DNA of 17,099 bases, taken from Acanthamoeba sp. SK_2022b. Taxonomy: Eukaryota; Discosea; Longamoebia; Acanthamoebidae. Positions within the stretch are counted from its first letter, which is position 1. Each line of letters opens with the position of its first letter. Positions 1 to 9,339 of the stretch are shown in pieces. The stretch spans positions 1-17,099 of the forward strand of contig JANDJZ010000437.1 of assembly GCA_027943245.1 (NCBI GenBank), given 5' to 3'. The notes beneath the pieces are model-generated. The model was given only the letters and a program-made list of their open reading frames with translations. It did not search any database and was not told where the DNA came from. A program made the translations under genes and the position numbers.

Positions 1-131
1 GTCCACGCGGATCTCCTCCTTCTCCTCGTCGCTCAGGGGCGTCACCTTGCCCTCGGGGCTCACGATCTTGTCGCAGTACTGGAGCACGATCTCCGACGCG
101 CCCTGCACGCGCGCGCGCTCGTGAGCAAACA

Positions 132-213
<82 letters not shown>

Positions 214-465
214 GAGCAAGTAGTGGGTGGAGGGGGGGGATGCCTTGGTGTAGAGGCGGTGGACTTTGTCCTGGGCCTCGAGGAGGATGGACATGCGCTT
301 GCGCTCCGAGGAGAACGGGTAGAGCTGGCAGATCTTGAGCGTCTGGCGAACCTGGTCGTAGTCGCCCGACAGCTTCTCGACGAAGCCGAGCAGGGCACAC
401 TCTGTCTTGCTTCCGATGAACTCGGTCTGCCCGTGGCACGGAGCAGAGTAAGCGAACAAGTCAAG

Positions 466-522
<57 letters not shown>

Positions 523-2453
523 GAGAGAGAGAGAGAGAGAGAGAAGAGGAGCAGTACGGTGTTCTTCTCCTTGTTCTTGGTGATGTAGGCCGTCGAGTTG
601 ATGGAGATGCCTTCCACGAGCGCGGTGTGCACCTCGGGGGCAAGGTCCTTCTTGCTGGGCAGGTTGTTGCCGTACTGGAAAAGCAGAGGTTCGCCCCCCC
701 CCCATCGATCAGCAAAGGCGCGCGAATTCGGGCGAGGAGAGAGAGGAGGAGGAGAGAAAGAGAGAGAGAGAGGAGGTCTTGTTGGGGAGCGGATACCATC
801 TTGCGGCCGAGCCAGACGTGGGTCACGGTCATGCGGTTTTCGGTGAGAGTGCCGGTCTTGTCGGAGCAGATGTTGGTGGCGCCTCCCATGGTCTCGCAGG
901 CGTCCAAGTGGCGCACCAAGTTGTTGTCTTGGTGTCGCACGCGGCAGCGAGCACGAGCACCGATTAGAAGAGGAGCAAAGAAGAAGAAGTGGCGTAGAGA
1001 GGGGAAGAGAGAGAGAGGAGTTGTTACCCTTGAGCATCTTCATCATGGAGTAGGCCAACGAGATGGTGACGGCAAGGGGCAGGCCCTCGGGCACAGCGAC
1101 GACGACGATGGTGATGGCGGTGATCACGAAGCCGACCAGCTCCTCGAGCATGTGCAGCTGCGCGCCCGACACGTACGTGAGCAACGAAGAAGGGGAGGTG
1201 GGGAGGGGAGGGCAGGGGAGGAGGAGGGCAGGCAGACCTCGAAGCTGTGGCCGGAAGAGTAGAGCCTCCACCCAAACTGGCCCACCAGCACGGAGAGCGT
1301 GAGGATGGCCACGACGAGACCGAGGTTTCCGATGGCGGCCGCCACGATCTCGAGCTTCTCTTGCAGGGGGGTATCCTACGCCAGGCCGCAGGCCACGTCA
1401 GCGCCCGACCCCCAACTACACGAGCCCCAAATTCACTGAAAATGGAAGGGGGGGTAATGGAGAAGGGGGTCGCCTACCTCCTGCTCCTTCTGCAGCAGGG
1501 CCTTGATCTTGCCCTTCTGCGAGTGCGCACCGACGGCAACCACGAGCATGCGACCCACGCCCTCGGTGACTGGCGTGCCAGAGATCAGGAAGGGCTCGTT
1601 CTTCAGATAAAACAAGGAAAGACCCCCCCGGTGAGTCTCTACGTCGTAGCGCAACACGCAGCGAGCAGTTACGTACTTCGCCCTTCTTAATCGCATCAGA
1701 TTCACCAGTCATGGAGCTCTCGTCGACCTTCATGTTGTGCGAACCGAAGACCAAACCATCGGCAGGGATCTTGGGGGGGGGGGTTCCGAAAAGATAATTA
1801 AACACAAAATAGCAGCCGATTCGGCAGGGTAATCATCTGCGCGGACGGCACGTACCTCATCGCCGGTGCCGAGTTCAACCACGTCGCCCACGATGAGATC
1901 GTAAACGGACACCTGCCGCAAGTTGCCAGATGGTAAGCAATGCGCTGCGCACAAACGGAGGAGGGTAGGGCACCTGCTGCTGCTCGCCACAACGCATGAC
2001 CTTTATGAGCTTGTCATCTGCCACTTGAGAGAGGCGCCTGAACTGCTGCTCCTTGGAGTAGTCGTTGAGAGAAGTGACCAGCACTACGATAACAACGGCA
2101 ATCAGAATAGCCGTTCCTTCGATCCAGCCGCTAGAGGGGTTCTCGTAGAAGCCCAGCGCGAGGGACACCAGAGCCGCAACAATGAGAATTTTGAGGGTCT
2201 CATCTCCTAGCGCATCCAGCATCAACTCAAACAGCGTCTTGGCCGGGGGCGGATCGGTCTTGTTGGCTCCGAACGCGTGCACGCGCGCGGCTCTCCCCTC
2301 CTCGCTAAGTTGCTGACGATTGAGGCCCGTATCGAGGTTTGTCTTCAGGCCCTGGGCGATGGCCTTGAGGCCGCCTTTCGCATTGAGCTCAGCCGTCTGC
2401 CTGTCATCGAACAGCTGGCTCAGCTCATCTGCCGTGAAGGCAAAATCAGCCAT
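1..2453 (-). CDS. Plasma-membrane-type Ca2+-transporting P-type ATPase (PMCA), N-terminal half, 10 exons, partial
   Basis: The predicted product pumps Ca2+ out of the cytosol by ATP-driven phosphorylation. Exons on the minus strand are 2453-1974, 1912-1856, 1769-1677, 1600-1478, 1375-1238, 1157-1028, 927-797, 674-558, 426-244 and 102-1. They join in frame for 518 codons and leave the window on a codon boundary. Visible parts: membrane segments 1-2 in exon 1 ([16 protein letters not shown], then [13 protein letters not shown]), actuator TGES at about 200-203, segment 3 near 262-285, segment 4 with PEGLP at 320-324, and the phosphorylation motif SDKTGTLT with Asp363. The nucleotide-binding motif YTKGASEI spans the exon 9/10 junction. 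The [14 protein letters not shown] stretch before the phosphorylation site is typical of PMCA/plant ACA pumps, not SERCA. The start [13 protein letters not shown] was chosen because an in-frame upstream extension lies in AT-rich, non-coding-looking DNA. The rest of the catalytic domain, segments 5-10 and any calmodulin-binding tail lie outside the window. Confidence 0.93.
103..243 (-). other. GC-AG intron of the PMCA gene (intron 9)
   Basis: The family motif YTKGASEI requires exon 9 to end at the AAG codon at 246-244. The next transcript-strand bases are GCATCC, so the donor is GC, not GT. The acceptor GTGCAG precedes GGC at 102. No GT donor nearby preserves the conserved motif. The intron also holds a CA/GA microsatellite. 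Confidence 0.75.
133..213. repeat. Intronic (CA)n(GA)n microsatellite
   Basis: About 31 CA units run into about nine GA units inside PMCA intron 9. On the transcribed strand this reads as a CU tract followed by a GU tract. Confidence 0.97.
467..544. repeat. Intronic (CA)n(GA)n microsatellite
   Basis: About 26 CA units followed by a GA tract inside PMCA intron 8 (557-427). It has the same orientation and order as the repeat in intron 9. Low-complexity open frames run through both repeats but are artefacts. Confidence 0.97.
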
Positions 2454-2700
2454 TTTTCGTCCCTGTGTTGATGGTAAACAGGGCAGGAAGCGGTTCCCCT
2501 TGGCGTGGTACGTTCGGGATAGGGAGAAAGGGATACAAGAAATCGTTGGACTAAAGATCTTAAAAAAAAATAGCACAAAGGTTATTAACCTTTTTGTTGC
2601 CGACAACGACAACCAGTTCCCAATAGGATGGGCCAGCCCGTGGACTACCTTCCTAACATTCTGGAACACTTAGGAAAAGCTCCAGATTGCACCTGTTCTC
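2454..2700. promoter_or_regulatory. Upstream flank of the PMCA gene with a short palindrome
   Basis: This is the 5' flank of the minus-strand pump gene, less GC-rich than the exons. At 2577-2593 there is a 17-base interrupted palindrome with perfect 8-base arms (AAAGGTTA / TAACCTTT). It is near where a promoter would be expected, about 125-140 bp upstream of the start codon. I see no assignable TATA box. Regulatory function is a guess. Confidence 0.3.
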
Positions 2701-3240
2701 CTAAGATCATGGCCTATGTAAGCCACCTGCACCTACACAACTCCCAGCCTGGTCTGCCTTTCCTTTTTAACTTAAAATGTTGTTTTGTGTAAAGGAGGTT
2801 GTAGGAGGTTTGTTGTGCTTTCTTCCCAGTCTCTGATGACCTGTTCTTTCCTTCTGTTCTGTCTTGTCAACCTTTTTTTACATTTGTTGAAATTCTGTAT
2901 TGTGTTGATGGCACTCGCTTTTTCTGTAGACAGCACTGTCTGGGAAGGTGTCCTAAATGCTGACTGCTGATTTGACTGTAGAAAACTGTAGACATTTTAA
3001 GAAGGGGCAGTGTCTCATTTTCCTGAACACTCAGTTTTCTGTGGGTGCTTTATGCAGTGCCACCAGGATAGCTACAAGCTATCCTTTCTTGTTGTAGGGG
3101 GTGTTTTACATGCTCACCCACAACACATGCCCAGACAGAAGGTGCATGAGAATTACATTTCAATAGTAAATAATTCCACTCCTCCAAAAATCTGTTGCAG
3201 ATCTTCATTTTGCACTACGTCATAGCATACATGATCATGA
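2700..3240. mobile_element. AT-rich, repeat-like stretch, probable transposon remnant
   Basis: No coding exon can be supported here. Composition is clearly more T-rich than the flanking genes. It contains 2981-3035, a near-identical inverted copy of a sequence at the start of the transposase relic at 8.2 kb. The flanks of the two copies also show weaker similarity just outside the core. The stretch is therefore most likely a fragment of the same dispersed element. Confidence 0.45.
2981..3035 (+). repeat. 52-bp dispersed repeat, left copy
   Basis: The core runs from GAAAACTG through GGGGCAGTGTCTCATTTTCC to CACTCAGT. The reverse complement of 8172-8223 matches it with one substitution and one 3-base gap. 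Opposite orientation fits either transposon ends or two insertions of one family. Confidence 0.85.
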
Positions 3241-3517
3241 AAGCACAAAGAACACCAGGCTTTCTTGTGAACGCTCCTCGAAGAAACGGGGCTGCTCTCT
3301 GTTTATCGCAGATATTTGAAGATCGCAGGGCCTAAATGAAGTAAGGCGCGGGTGAGCTCTAATTTGGGTACGTCCTAAGCGGTCAACACCAACCACTCGT
3401 GGAGGAGCACCTGGTCTGGCACAGGCGGACAAGAAGGCTGGCTTACACCACCGCTCCCTCCAAGGCTGAACGCTGCAACACTAAGTGCCGAAAGGCGGAG
3501 TCTCAGTCCTCTGGCGA
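3240..3517. promoter_or_regulatory. Upstream flank of the GH125 gene
   Basis: No gene is visible. The stretch lies between the repeat remnant and the proposed GH125 start and should contain its promoter. No defined promoter motif could be recognised. A 65-codon minus-strand open frame here has no recognisable motif. Confidence 0.3.
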
Positions 3518-6345
3518 ATGCTTCCCAGAGCGTGTCACGGCAACCAGCCCTGTTGGTGGCGGTGGTTGAGCACCCTACTCATGGGCGCAGTCTTCAGTGC
3601 CGTACTGCAGTATAGCCTCCTTCTCCTACTCTACTCCCCTCCCAGACCTCTTAGAGAGTTACCTACACATGGTGCCTTCCATTCGTTTTCTTCGTTATGT
3701 GCACGCAACCCGCTCACGACGCATTGTTCTTGCACACACACACGCACGCACGCACGCACGCACGCACAGCATTCCCTCCACACCACACATTACCACAGCC
3801 AACTGTGTGTGTGTGCGAGCCGTGCCAACAACAAGAGCGTGAGAGAGCGACGACTTCTGAAGATCGAGGCGATTCAGTACAAGGAGAAGAAGGGTCACCA
3901 GGTCCTCGCCTTCATGCAGTGCTCCCTCTTCTCGTATCAACAAATTAGCTAAACCTTCATTCCATCTTCCTCTTACTTGCAGCAGTGGGGACGATTGAAC
4001 CCACACAGATAGAACCTTCAAGGTGTCCAAATCCTGTCCAGTCATTCCGCGAAAACGGGTCACCTGGTCATCATCACCTTTATGTGGCGCTCGTGAACTA
4101 AGCCCGAGTATTGATGGCCAGTAGTTGTGAATGCAGGTCCGTTCAACGCGACAGCGCAGCAAGCCGGCATTTTCGTAGGGCAACACGATTTGGAACGTCT
4201 GAAGCCGATCTTGCACGCTGGCTTGTTTCAGCGACAGCAGCAAAGACAGCAAATCAAGGCACTCTATAAAGAAGAGGGTCGAAACGGGACAGACACCAGT
4301 GTCGCGAACGACGCTGACCTGGTGCCGCTCGCCGTCCAGCGCGAGGTCGAGCGGGTGGCCCGGGCACTCGAGTCCGTCAATCGCACCAAGCTGGCGGCCA
4401 TCTTCCGTGCCTGCTTCGTGAGCACGCTCGCGACCACCACCCTGCTCATGCCCAACGGCCACACGCACGTCTTCACCGGTTCGAACTCTGACTTTTATCG
4501 ACGTCACTGCCTTGCAGACAAACCAACCATTGCTCAACCTGCGACACAGGCGACATTCCGGCCATGTGGCTACGCGACTCGGCTGCGCAGGTGAACCACT
4601 ACATCCCTCTGGCCGCGCACGACCTCCACCTACAGGTCTTAATCGAAGGCACGCCCATACATCTCTATTCCCGCTCGAGCGCGGTGGGGAGGAGAGGCGT
4701 AGCCTAACTCGAGAATCGCTGGCGCCTGGTCAGGCCTGATCAAGCGACAGGCCAATCGCATCCTACTCGACCCCTACGCCAACGCCTTTCGTGAGCAGCC
4801 CTTAGAAGAGTGCGCCGTGCATCTGCGTCGTGTCCGTTTCGCGCTCGATAGCGCAGCCGATGCCTGATTGACCGTGTGCTGTTTTTTTGACAGTGTTCCA
4901 CCAAGCGAGCGGAATGAGGGAAAGACGGAGGAGATCTGGGAGAGGAAGTACGAAGTCGACTCGCTGTGTTACTTTCTCTCGCTCTCCTACAAGTACTGGC
5001 GGGCCACACGTACAAATCCACCTCCACTCGCGGTCGTGGACTTGGCTCAAGACAGTGCCGTCATCGCCATCAGGCAGCACTTCTGCGTTCGATGGCGAGT
5101 GGCTGCGCGCCGCCGAGTTGATTGTGCGAACGTGGAAGAATGAACAGAAGCACACCCGCGAGGTACGTGGCCTTCGTCGCTGCGAACGAAAGGGCTGAAA
5201 TGTGCTGCGCACTCCCGCTGGCCGACATCAGACGTCGCCCTACAGGCATCACCCGGCGATGCGGCAGAAAGGCTATGGAGCTTCGGCCAACTACACGGGC
5301 ATGACCTGGGGCGGTATGCACCGAATTGTCTGCGGTGAGGCTCGGTGCACACATACACATACATATATACACACATGCAGGGTTCAGGCCATCGGATGAC
5401 GCGTGCAAGTTTCCGTTCCTGGTACCCGCAAACATGTTTGCTGTGGTTACGCTCCAATACCTGGCCGAGATCGCCGAACGTGTCTTCGGGAACACCACAC
5501 TCAGCGCCGAAGCCATGGAGCTTCGTCAACAGATCGACGACGGTTCGGGCCAGCCCCCCGCAAGCCAGCCAACTTTTATGCTCGTTGCTTATTGTCTTGC
5601 TGCAGGCATCCACAAGTACGCCATAGTGAAGCACAGGACTTACGGAAAGATCTACGCGTATGAGGTATGCCTGCCTCCTTCGTCAGTGCGTGTAGCGCAC
5701 ATTGGCTAAGGTGTGGCCCATGCTATCGCAACAGACCGACGGGATGGGAAGTTTCAATCTGATGGACGATGCCAACGTGCCGTCGTTGCTGTCGATACCC
5801 TACCTCGGCTACTGGTCACCCCACGACCCCGACCGCGAGATTGCCAGCAACACGCGGCGATTCGTGCTCTCCAGCGACAACCCTTACTTCATCACAGGTA
5901 CGACTCACCCTTACCGTGTGTTGCGCTCGCTGAACTTTACTGTGTGTCCGCAGGTCAAGTGGCGCAAGGCATGGGGAGTCCGCACACACGCAAAAGATGG
6001 GTGTGGCACATTGGCCTTACCATGCAGGCCCTCACGTCGGACGACCGCGACGAGATTCTCAGCCTGATCGCCACATGTGAGGTCTGCAGCCACACACTGC
6101 CTCCAGTCGTAATCTCGTGTTTGGTTTGTGGTTTGATTGCTGACAAAATGGAACAGAACACCGACGCGGGCACGGGAGTGATGCACGAGTCATTCAACCC
6201 ATACGACCCGGCCGCATTCTCGCGACCGTGGTTCGCGTGGGCCAACTCGCTGTTCGCCGAGCTGGTGCGCGACAAACTGGACCTCCTCCTGGCTGCCCCA
6301 CCACCCGCACCTGCTAGCTCGTCAGCAGACACGTCAGCCAGATGA
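3518..6345 (+). CDS. GH125-family exo-alpha-mannosidase-like glycoside hydrolase (DUF1237/Mug157 type), 13 exons
   Basis: GH125 enzymes are metal-independent exo-alpha-1,6-mannosidases that trim mannosyl glycans. Exons: 3518-3671, 3983-4066, 4137-4478, 4550-4648, 4734-4809, 4894-5009, 5074-5162 (acceptor 5056 also in frame), 5232-5313, 5381-5542, 5606-5664, 5735-5897, 5954-6081, 6157-6345. This gives 580 aa with all phases consistent. Family landmarks: TGDIPAMWLRDSAAQV near 193-208, DPYANAF near 239-245, WERKYEVDSLCY near 267-278, TGMTW then GFRPSDDAC near 340-356, LMDDANVPSLLS near 430-441, GSPHT near 483, and TDAGTGVMHESF followed by RPWFAWANSLF near the end. Residues about 15-38 are hydrophobic after a short basic N-terminus, which suggests a type II signal anchor and a Golgi/ER lumen location. 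The first two exons rest on phase and splice-site logic only. The 4809/4894 junction is the least certain internal junction. Confidence 0.88.
3733..3768. repeat. (CA)n(CACG)n microsatellite
   Basis: Ten bases of CA repeat run into about seven CACG-type units. In the preferred model this lies within the first, 311-bp intron of the GH125 gene (3672-3982). Confidence 0.9.
4649..4733 (+). other. Probable GC-AG intron of the GH125 gene
   Basis: Splicing GAAG|GCACGC to GGTCAG|GCCTGA gives LQVLIEGLIKRQANRILLDP with no gap, matching the usual family pattern of LQ-x-LI-x-GLI-x-RQ. A canonical alternative (donor GTCTTA at 4636, acceptor ending at 4702) is also open. It would replace VLIE with 11 residues that have no counterpart in the family. 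The GC-AG version is favoured on conservation, not on splice strength. Confidence 0.65.
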
Positions 6346-6479
6346 CACAACATCAAAACGCTTTATAACAAAGCCTCGCACTCCTGCTCTCCGCGGCTGG
6401 AATCGTGTTATGTTCGTGAATGTGGCGCAACTCATCTCATGGCCACGCTCCCAGTGCAGGCAGATATCTCACCCGGGTG
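6346..6479. other. Intergenic space between two convergent genes
   Basis: Only 134 bp separate the stop codons of the plus-strand GH125 gene and the minus-strand gene that follows. The space must hold both 3' untranslated ends. No RNA gene or repeat is visible. Confidence 0.6.
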
Positions 6480-7491
6480 CTACTGCTGATTGTGGCCCGG
6501 CTCTGGCCGGTGTTGGTAAAAGATGGGCTCGCACTCGTCTGCGACGGTCTCGCCTTCCGGCGGGGGCCCGAGGAGAAAGAACTTGCTGTCGCCCTTGGAG
6601 AAAGCGTAGCACCCGACGCACGTGACGGTCAGCCCGTTTGCTATAATAGCCACCGACGTCCAACCACCAGGTGGGAGGTGGTTAGCAGCTCCGGTCCCGG
6701 TTCTGATGGCCAGCGGGTGGGCAAGAAAACCAAACCTGCCTCGAGCTTGCGCAACCGCTCGATCAGTGCTGCTTCGTCGGAGCCCTCCACGATGTCCCCG
6801 TCCTCCCTGCGCTTGGCCAGGGCAGGGTCAAAGCTGAACACAAACTTGAAGGCGGGAAAGCCTATGTAGTCGGCGTCTTCTGGTATGGCCTCCACGTGCA
6901 CACGGTCTGGCGTGTAGCGGCGCTCAATATCGAGTTTGGCTGTTGGTGCTGGCGCGAGCTGGGGCAGGGGAGCTCCTGTACCAGACTCTGGGACATGGTG
7001 CACGCCCAGCACTTGCCAGGTTTCGTCCTCGAAGAAGAAGGCTTCTTGTGCCAGCAGGTGCAGGTAGGTACGCACGAAGCTCTCCCTCTTCTCCTGGAAA
7101 AAGAACACACAAGACCAGAGCAGCAGTGATGCCAAGCAAGAGCGAGTGCCGTTAGCTCTCTGCGCCCGAGTGCGAGCGTGTAGAGGGGTGGGGGAGCAAA
7201 TGCCTCGTTGGGGTTGGCCGCCCTCTGTTGCCCGCTGGCTGTGTAGCCGCGGCGAGGTGCGCAGGGTAAGATGCCAGCGATGATCCTCGTCTGTGGTGTT
7301 CGCGGCTGGCTTCGCGTACAAGGGATAGCCGCGGACCGGCAGAGCGCGCCGCGCGTGGTGAGGGGCAGGAGTTGGGCCGGCTCAGCGCGGATCCATCGTA
7401 ATGCGCTGTGGCGTGTTGAGAAAGCACCACTCCGGAGAAAAATATGAGGCGACCGGCCCATGACCTGTTGCGACAACGCCTTTGCCGCCAT
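6480..7491 (-). CDS. Unrecognised small protein, three-exon model
   Basis: Two exons are well supported on the minus strand: 7093-6736 and 6640-6480, joined by a GT-AG intron (donor GTTTGG, acceptor TTATAG) with a split GCA codon. They encode about 172 residues containing FVRTYLHLLAQEAFFF, DADYIGFPAFKFVFSF, a charged helix-like ERLRKLEA stretch and a C-terminal CVGCYAFSKGDSKFFLLGPP segment. I do not recognise the family. The first exon is uncertain. Simplest is ATG 7491 to 7465 (MAAKALSQQ) spliced at CAG|GTCATG to 7093 in phase 0, giving about 181 aa. An alternative uses a longer Arg/Ser-rich, acid-poor N-terminus resembling a mitochondrial presequence, spliced from a weak donor near 7334 to an acceptor inside the next exon. 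Its stop lies 134 bp from that of the GH125 gene. Confidence 0.6.
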
Positions 7492-7750
7492 GAACGAGCG
7501 GTAGGTGCGAGTGAAGCACTCTCCTCCAAAACCTGTTTTCTAACACTTTTCCTAAATGTTTTCTCTATTCTTTAGCTAATTGAAAGCTCCTTTTTCTTCA
7601 CACAAGTGCTTAGCTCAGACGGTGCTCAAAACGGTGCGAGGCGCTGCCTGTGCGTTTCTCCCTGAGCTGTCGTTACTGCTTTCTCGTACAGAGAAGCATG
7701 CAAAGATCAACATCTTACACGCCATATCCATCCCATTTCGGCCGCTCCCT
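7492..7750. other. Upstream flank of the unrecognised gene; no gene seen
   Basis: The start of this stretch is AT-rich and is the likely promoter side of the minus-strand gene. A TAGCTCAGACGG string near 7610 looks like a tRNA A box, but no matching tRNA fold or B box follows at proper spacing. Confidence 0.35.
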
Positions 7751-7804
7751 TTGGTTGCTGTTGGTTGCTGTTGGTTGTTGTTGGTTGTTGTTGTTGTTGG
7801 TTGC
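7751..7804. repeat. TTGTTGG/TTGCTG-type short tandem repeat
   Basis: Imperfect tandem units of GTTGCTGTTG and GTTGTTG directly precede the LINE fragment. It may mark the upstream edge of the inserted DNA. Confidence 0.8.
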
Positions 7805-7808
7805 AAAA

Positions 7809-8160
7809 CAAGGACCCACAGGAACTGATGCCCTCGATGCCATAATAAAAGCCCTACCACCCTCAGCAATAGAAACTAAACACCAAGCAATGAACCAAAT
7901 GCTCACCAACAATGCAAATCTACCAAAAGAGTGGAAATCTGCAAGGATAATTCTCCTCCCAAAAAGAAGGCAACCTTCAAGACCCACAAACAGACCCATC
8001 TCACTTCTCCAAGAACTCTACAAAACATACACACACATCATCACACAAATACTCAGCAAATGCTCAATAAATACATCCTCAACAAAAGCCAAATGGGCGA
8101 AAGGAAGGGCATGTAACAACAATCAGCTCTTAGAAGCCTCACAAACACAATAGAAGAAGG
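7809..8160 (+). mobile_element. Non-LTR retrotransposon (LINE) reverse-transcriptase fragment, truncated at both ends
   Basis: One frame reads LPKEWKSARIILLPK, then RPISLLQELYKTYTHIITQ. This is the W-K-x-A-x-I-x-L-L-P-K and R-P-I-S-L-L block at the start of LINE reverse transcriptases. Reading then moves to another frame (SQMGERKGM, a TAA at 8114, then SALRSLTNTIEEG), corresponding to the next conserved QxGFRxGR block. So there is at least one frame break and one stop. No endonuclease, no YADD catalytic core and no 3' tail are present. The A-rich codon use differs sharply from the GC-rich host genes. The fragment ends about 12 bases before the 52-bp repeat. Confidence 0.75.
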
Positions 8161-8171
8161 GTCCTGCCTTG

Positions 8172-8223
8172 ACTGAGTGTTCAGGAAAATGAGACACTGC
8201 CCCTTCTCAAAATGTCAGTTTTC
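8172..8223 (-). repeat. 52-bp dispersed repeat, right copy (inverted relative to the copy at 2981)
   Basis: The reverse complement matches 2981-3035 with one mismatch and one 3-base gap. It sits at the junction between the LINE fragment and the Mutator-like transposase relic, so it is probably part of that transposon's upstream or terminal sequence. Confidence 0.85.
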
Positions 8224-8399
8224 AACTGGCAAAAGAGCAGTCTGGAGCTGCAGACTTTTTGGACGCTGTTTTAAAATTAGCACAGGTGATTAGCTCATTC
8301 TTTGAGCGCCGATGGGCTGCCATGACCACAATGCTAACACTGGTACAAGCTCCTAATTGAGTGGTGTGAATGTGGCCATTTTGGTGTCCATTTGCTGTT

Positions 8400-9205
8400 T
8401 TGGACAACTGTGAAGGGGGAATTGTCACATGCCACCACATCCTCAAGGACACTGCATCAGGGGCTCCTCAACATGAGCTACACACATACACAGGCACATC
8501 AAGCGCAGCTGAAGGTGATGGTACAGAATGGGCTCTTGCCATTGTCAAGGTAGTTTCCTTCCCTTTCTCCATGCTCATGCACATGTCTCACTGTGTTTAT
8601 GTGTGTCAGGAGAGTGGCATGAATGTAGCCTCAGTCACTGCTGATGGGGATGCAGCAGTCCATTCCCTTGTTGAGCAGATATTTGGTGATGATTGGGAAG
8701 AAAATCAAGTCCCATTTTCTAATCAGTGCATGTTCCCTTTCACCCTCATACCACGGACACTGCTTCTGATACCTTCTTCTCAGTAGGCATCAAGATGTAC
8801 TCATGTGATGGCTTCTGCTGTCACATGCACAGCTTTGTGCCACACATCACTGATCCAGATCATGGTTTTTGTCACCACCAGAAATATTGGCCAGCCAACC
8901 CCCAACCACCTGGAGCACCCTGAATCTGTCAAGGTGCGCAAGACCTTCATTGAGGGCTACCTTGTGGAGAAGGGTACCTCCATGGCTTTTGCATGATACT
9001 AAATGAGTCCATCAATCGCACTAGGTTGACAAGGAGTGAAACTGGATGGGGATGTATGGACCGCTCCTTGACCTTGGACTGATCAAGCGGAATGAAGGTT
9101 TGTGATGTACTGCAGCTCCTTTGTTACTGATCTTGTTTCTGGTGCTACAGGGAGGAATGTTCTTCTCCAAGTCTTTGAGCACTTGGGCTTCAAGGTCTTG
9201 GATTG
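8400..9205 (+). pseudogene. Decayed intron-bearing transposase, Mutator-like (PF20700-style) type
   Basis: Translated blocks in order: APQHELHTYTGTSSAAEGDG, IVKESGMNVASVTADGDAAV, a GIKMYSCDGF/HSFVPHITDPDH block, LNESINRTR, and RNEG joined to RNVLLQVFEHLGFK. The order GTSS-x-E-G, T-x-DGD, NES-x-N and NEG-x-x-LL-x-V-x-x-x-LG resembles the Mutator-like transposase domain of protist and animal elements. Three short introns restore continuity: 8550-8609, 8709-8783 and 9098-9150. Stops and frame changes between blocks (for example before LNESINRTR near 8996-9005) mean it cannot encode a full protein as read. Lys/Arg-rich text after 9240 may be its tail. The family assignment is recalled by pattern, not searched. 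Confidence 0.5.
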
Positions 9206-9339
9206 TTAAACAATCTTAAAGCTTGGTGGGCACATATCATGAGATTCAAACACTACAACCATCGAACCACACATAAGAAGAAACCCACAAGTACACCAAG
9301 CAAATTGGCCATGTGGAGGGGTTTTGCATGGACACAGGC

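Noticed and set aside
60..1271. 403-codon minus-strand open frame and neighbouring Cys/Val/Leu/Ser-rich frames
   Set aside because: They run through PMCA introns and microsatellites. Only short internal pieces are true exons, and the poly(CV)/(LS) text comes from GT/CT repeats.
2454..2669. In-frame N-terminal extension of the PMCA protein from an upstream ATG
   Set aside because: The added residues do not resemble PMCA N-termini and the DNA is non-coding in composition. [10 protein letters not shown] fits better.
3695..4537. 280-codon minus-strand open frame
   Set aside because: It lies antisense to the GH125 exon at 4137-4478 and across its introns and repeat, has no motif, and uses the complement of conserved family codons.
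5326..5663. Overlapping plus-strand frames around the GH125 exons
   Set aside because: Only one frame carries the family motifs (GFRPSDDAC, IHKYAIVKH); the rest are shadows.
7605..7680. tRNA-like A box (TAGCTCAGACGG)
   Set aside because: No cloverleaf can be formed, and the B-box-like GGTGCGAGGCG is poor and too close.
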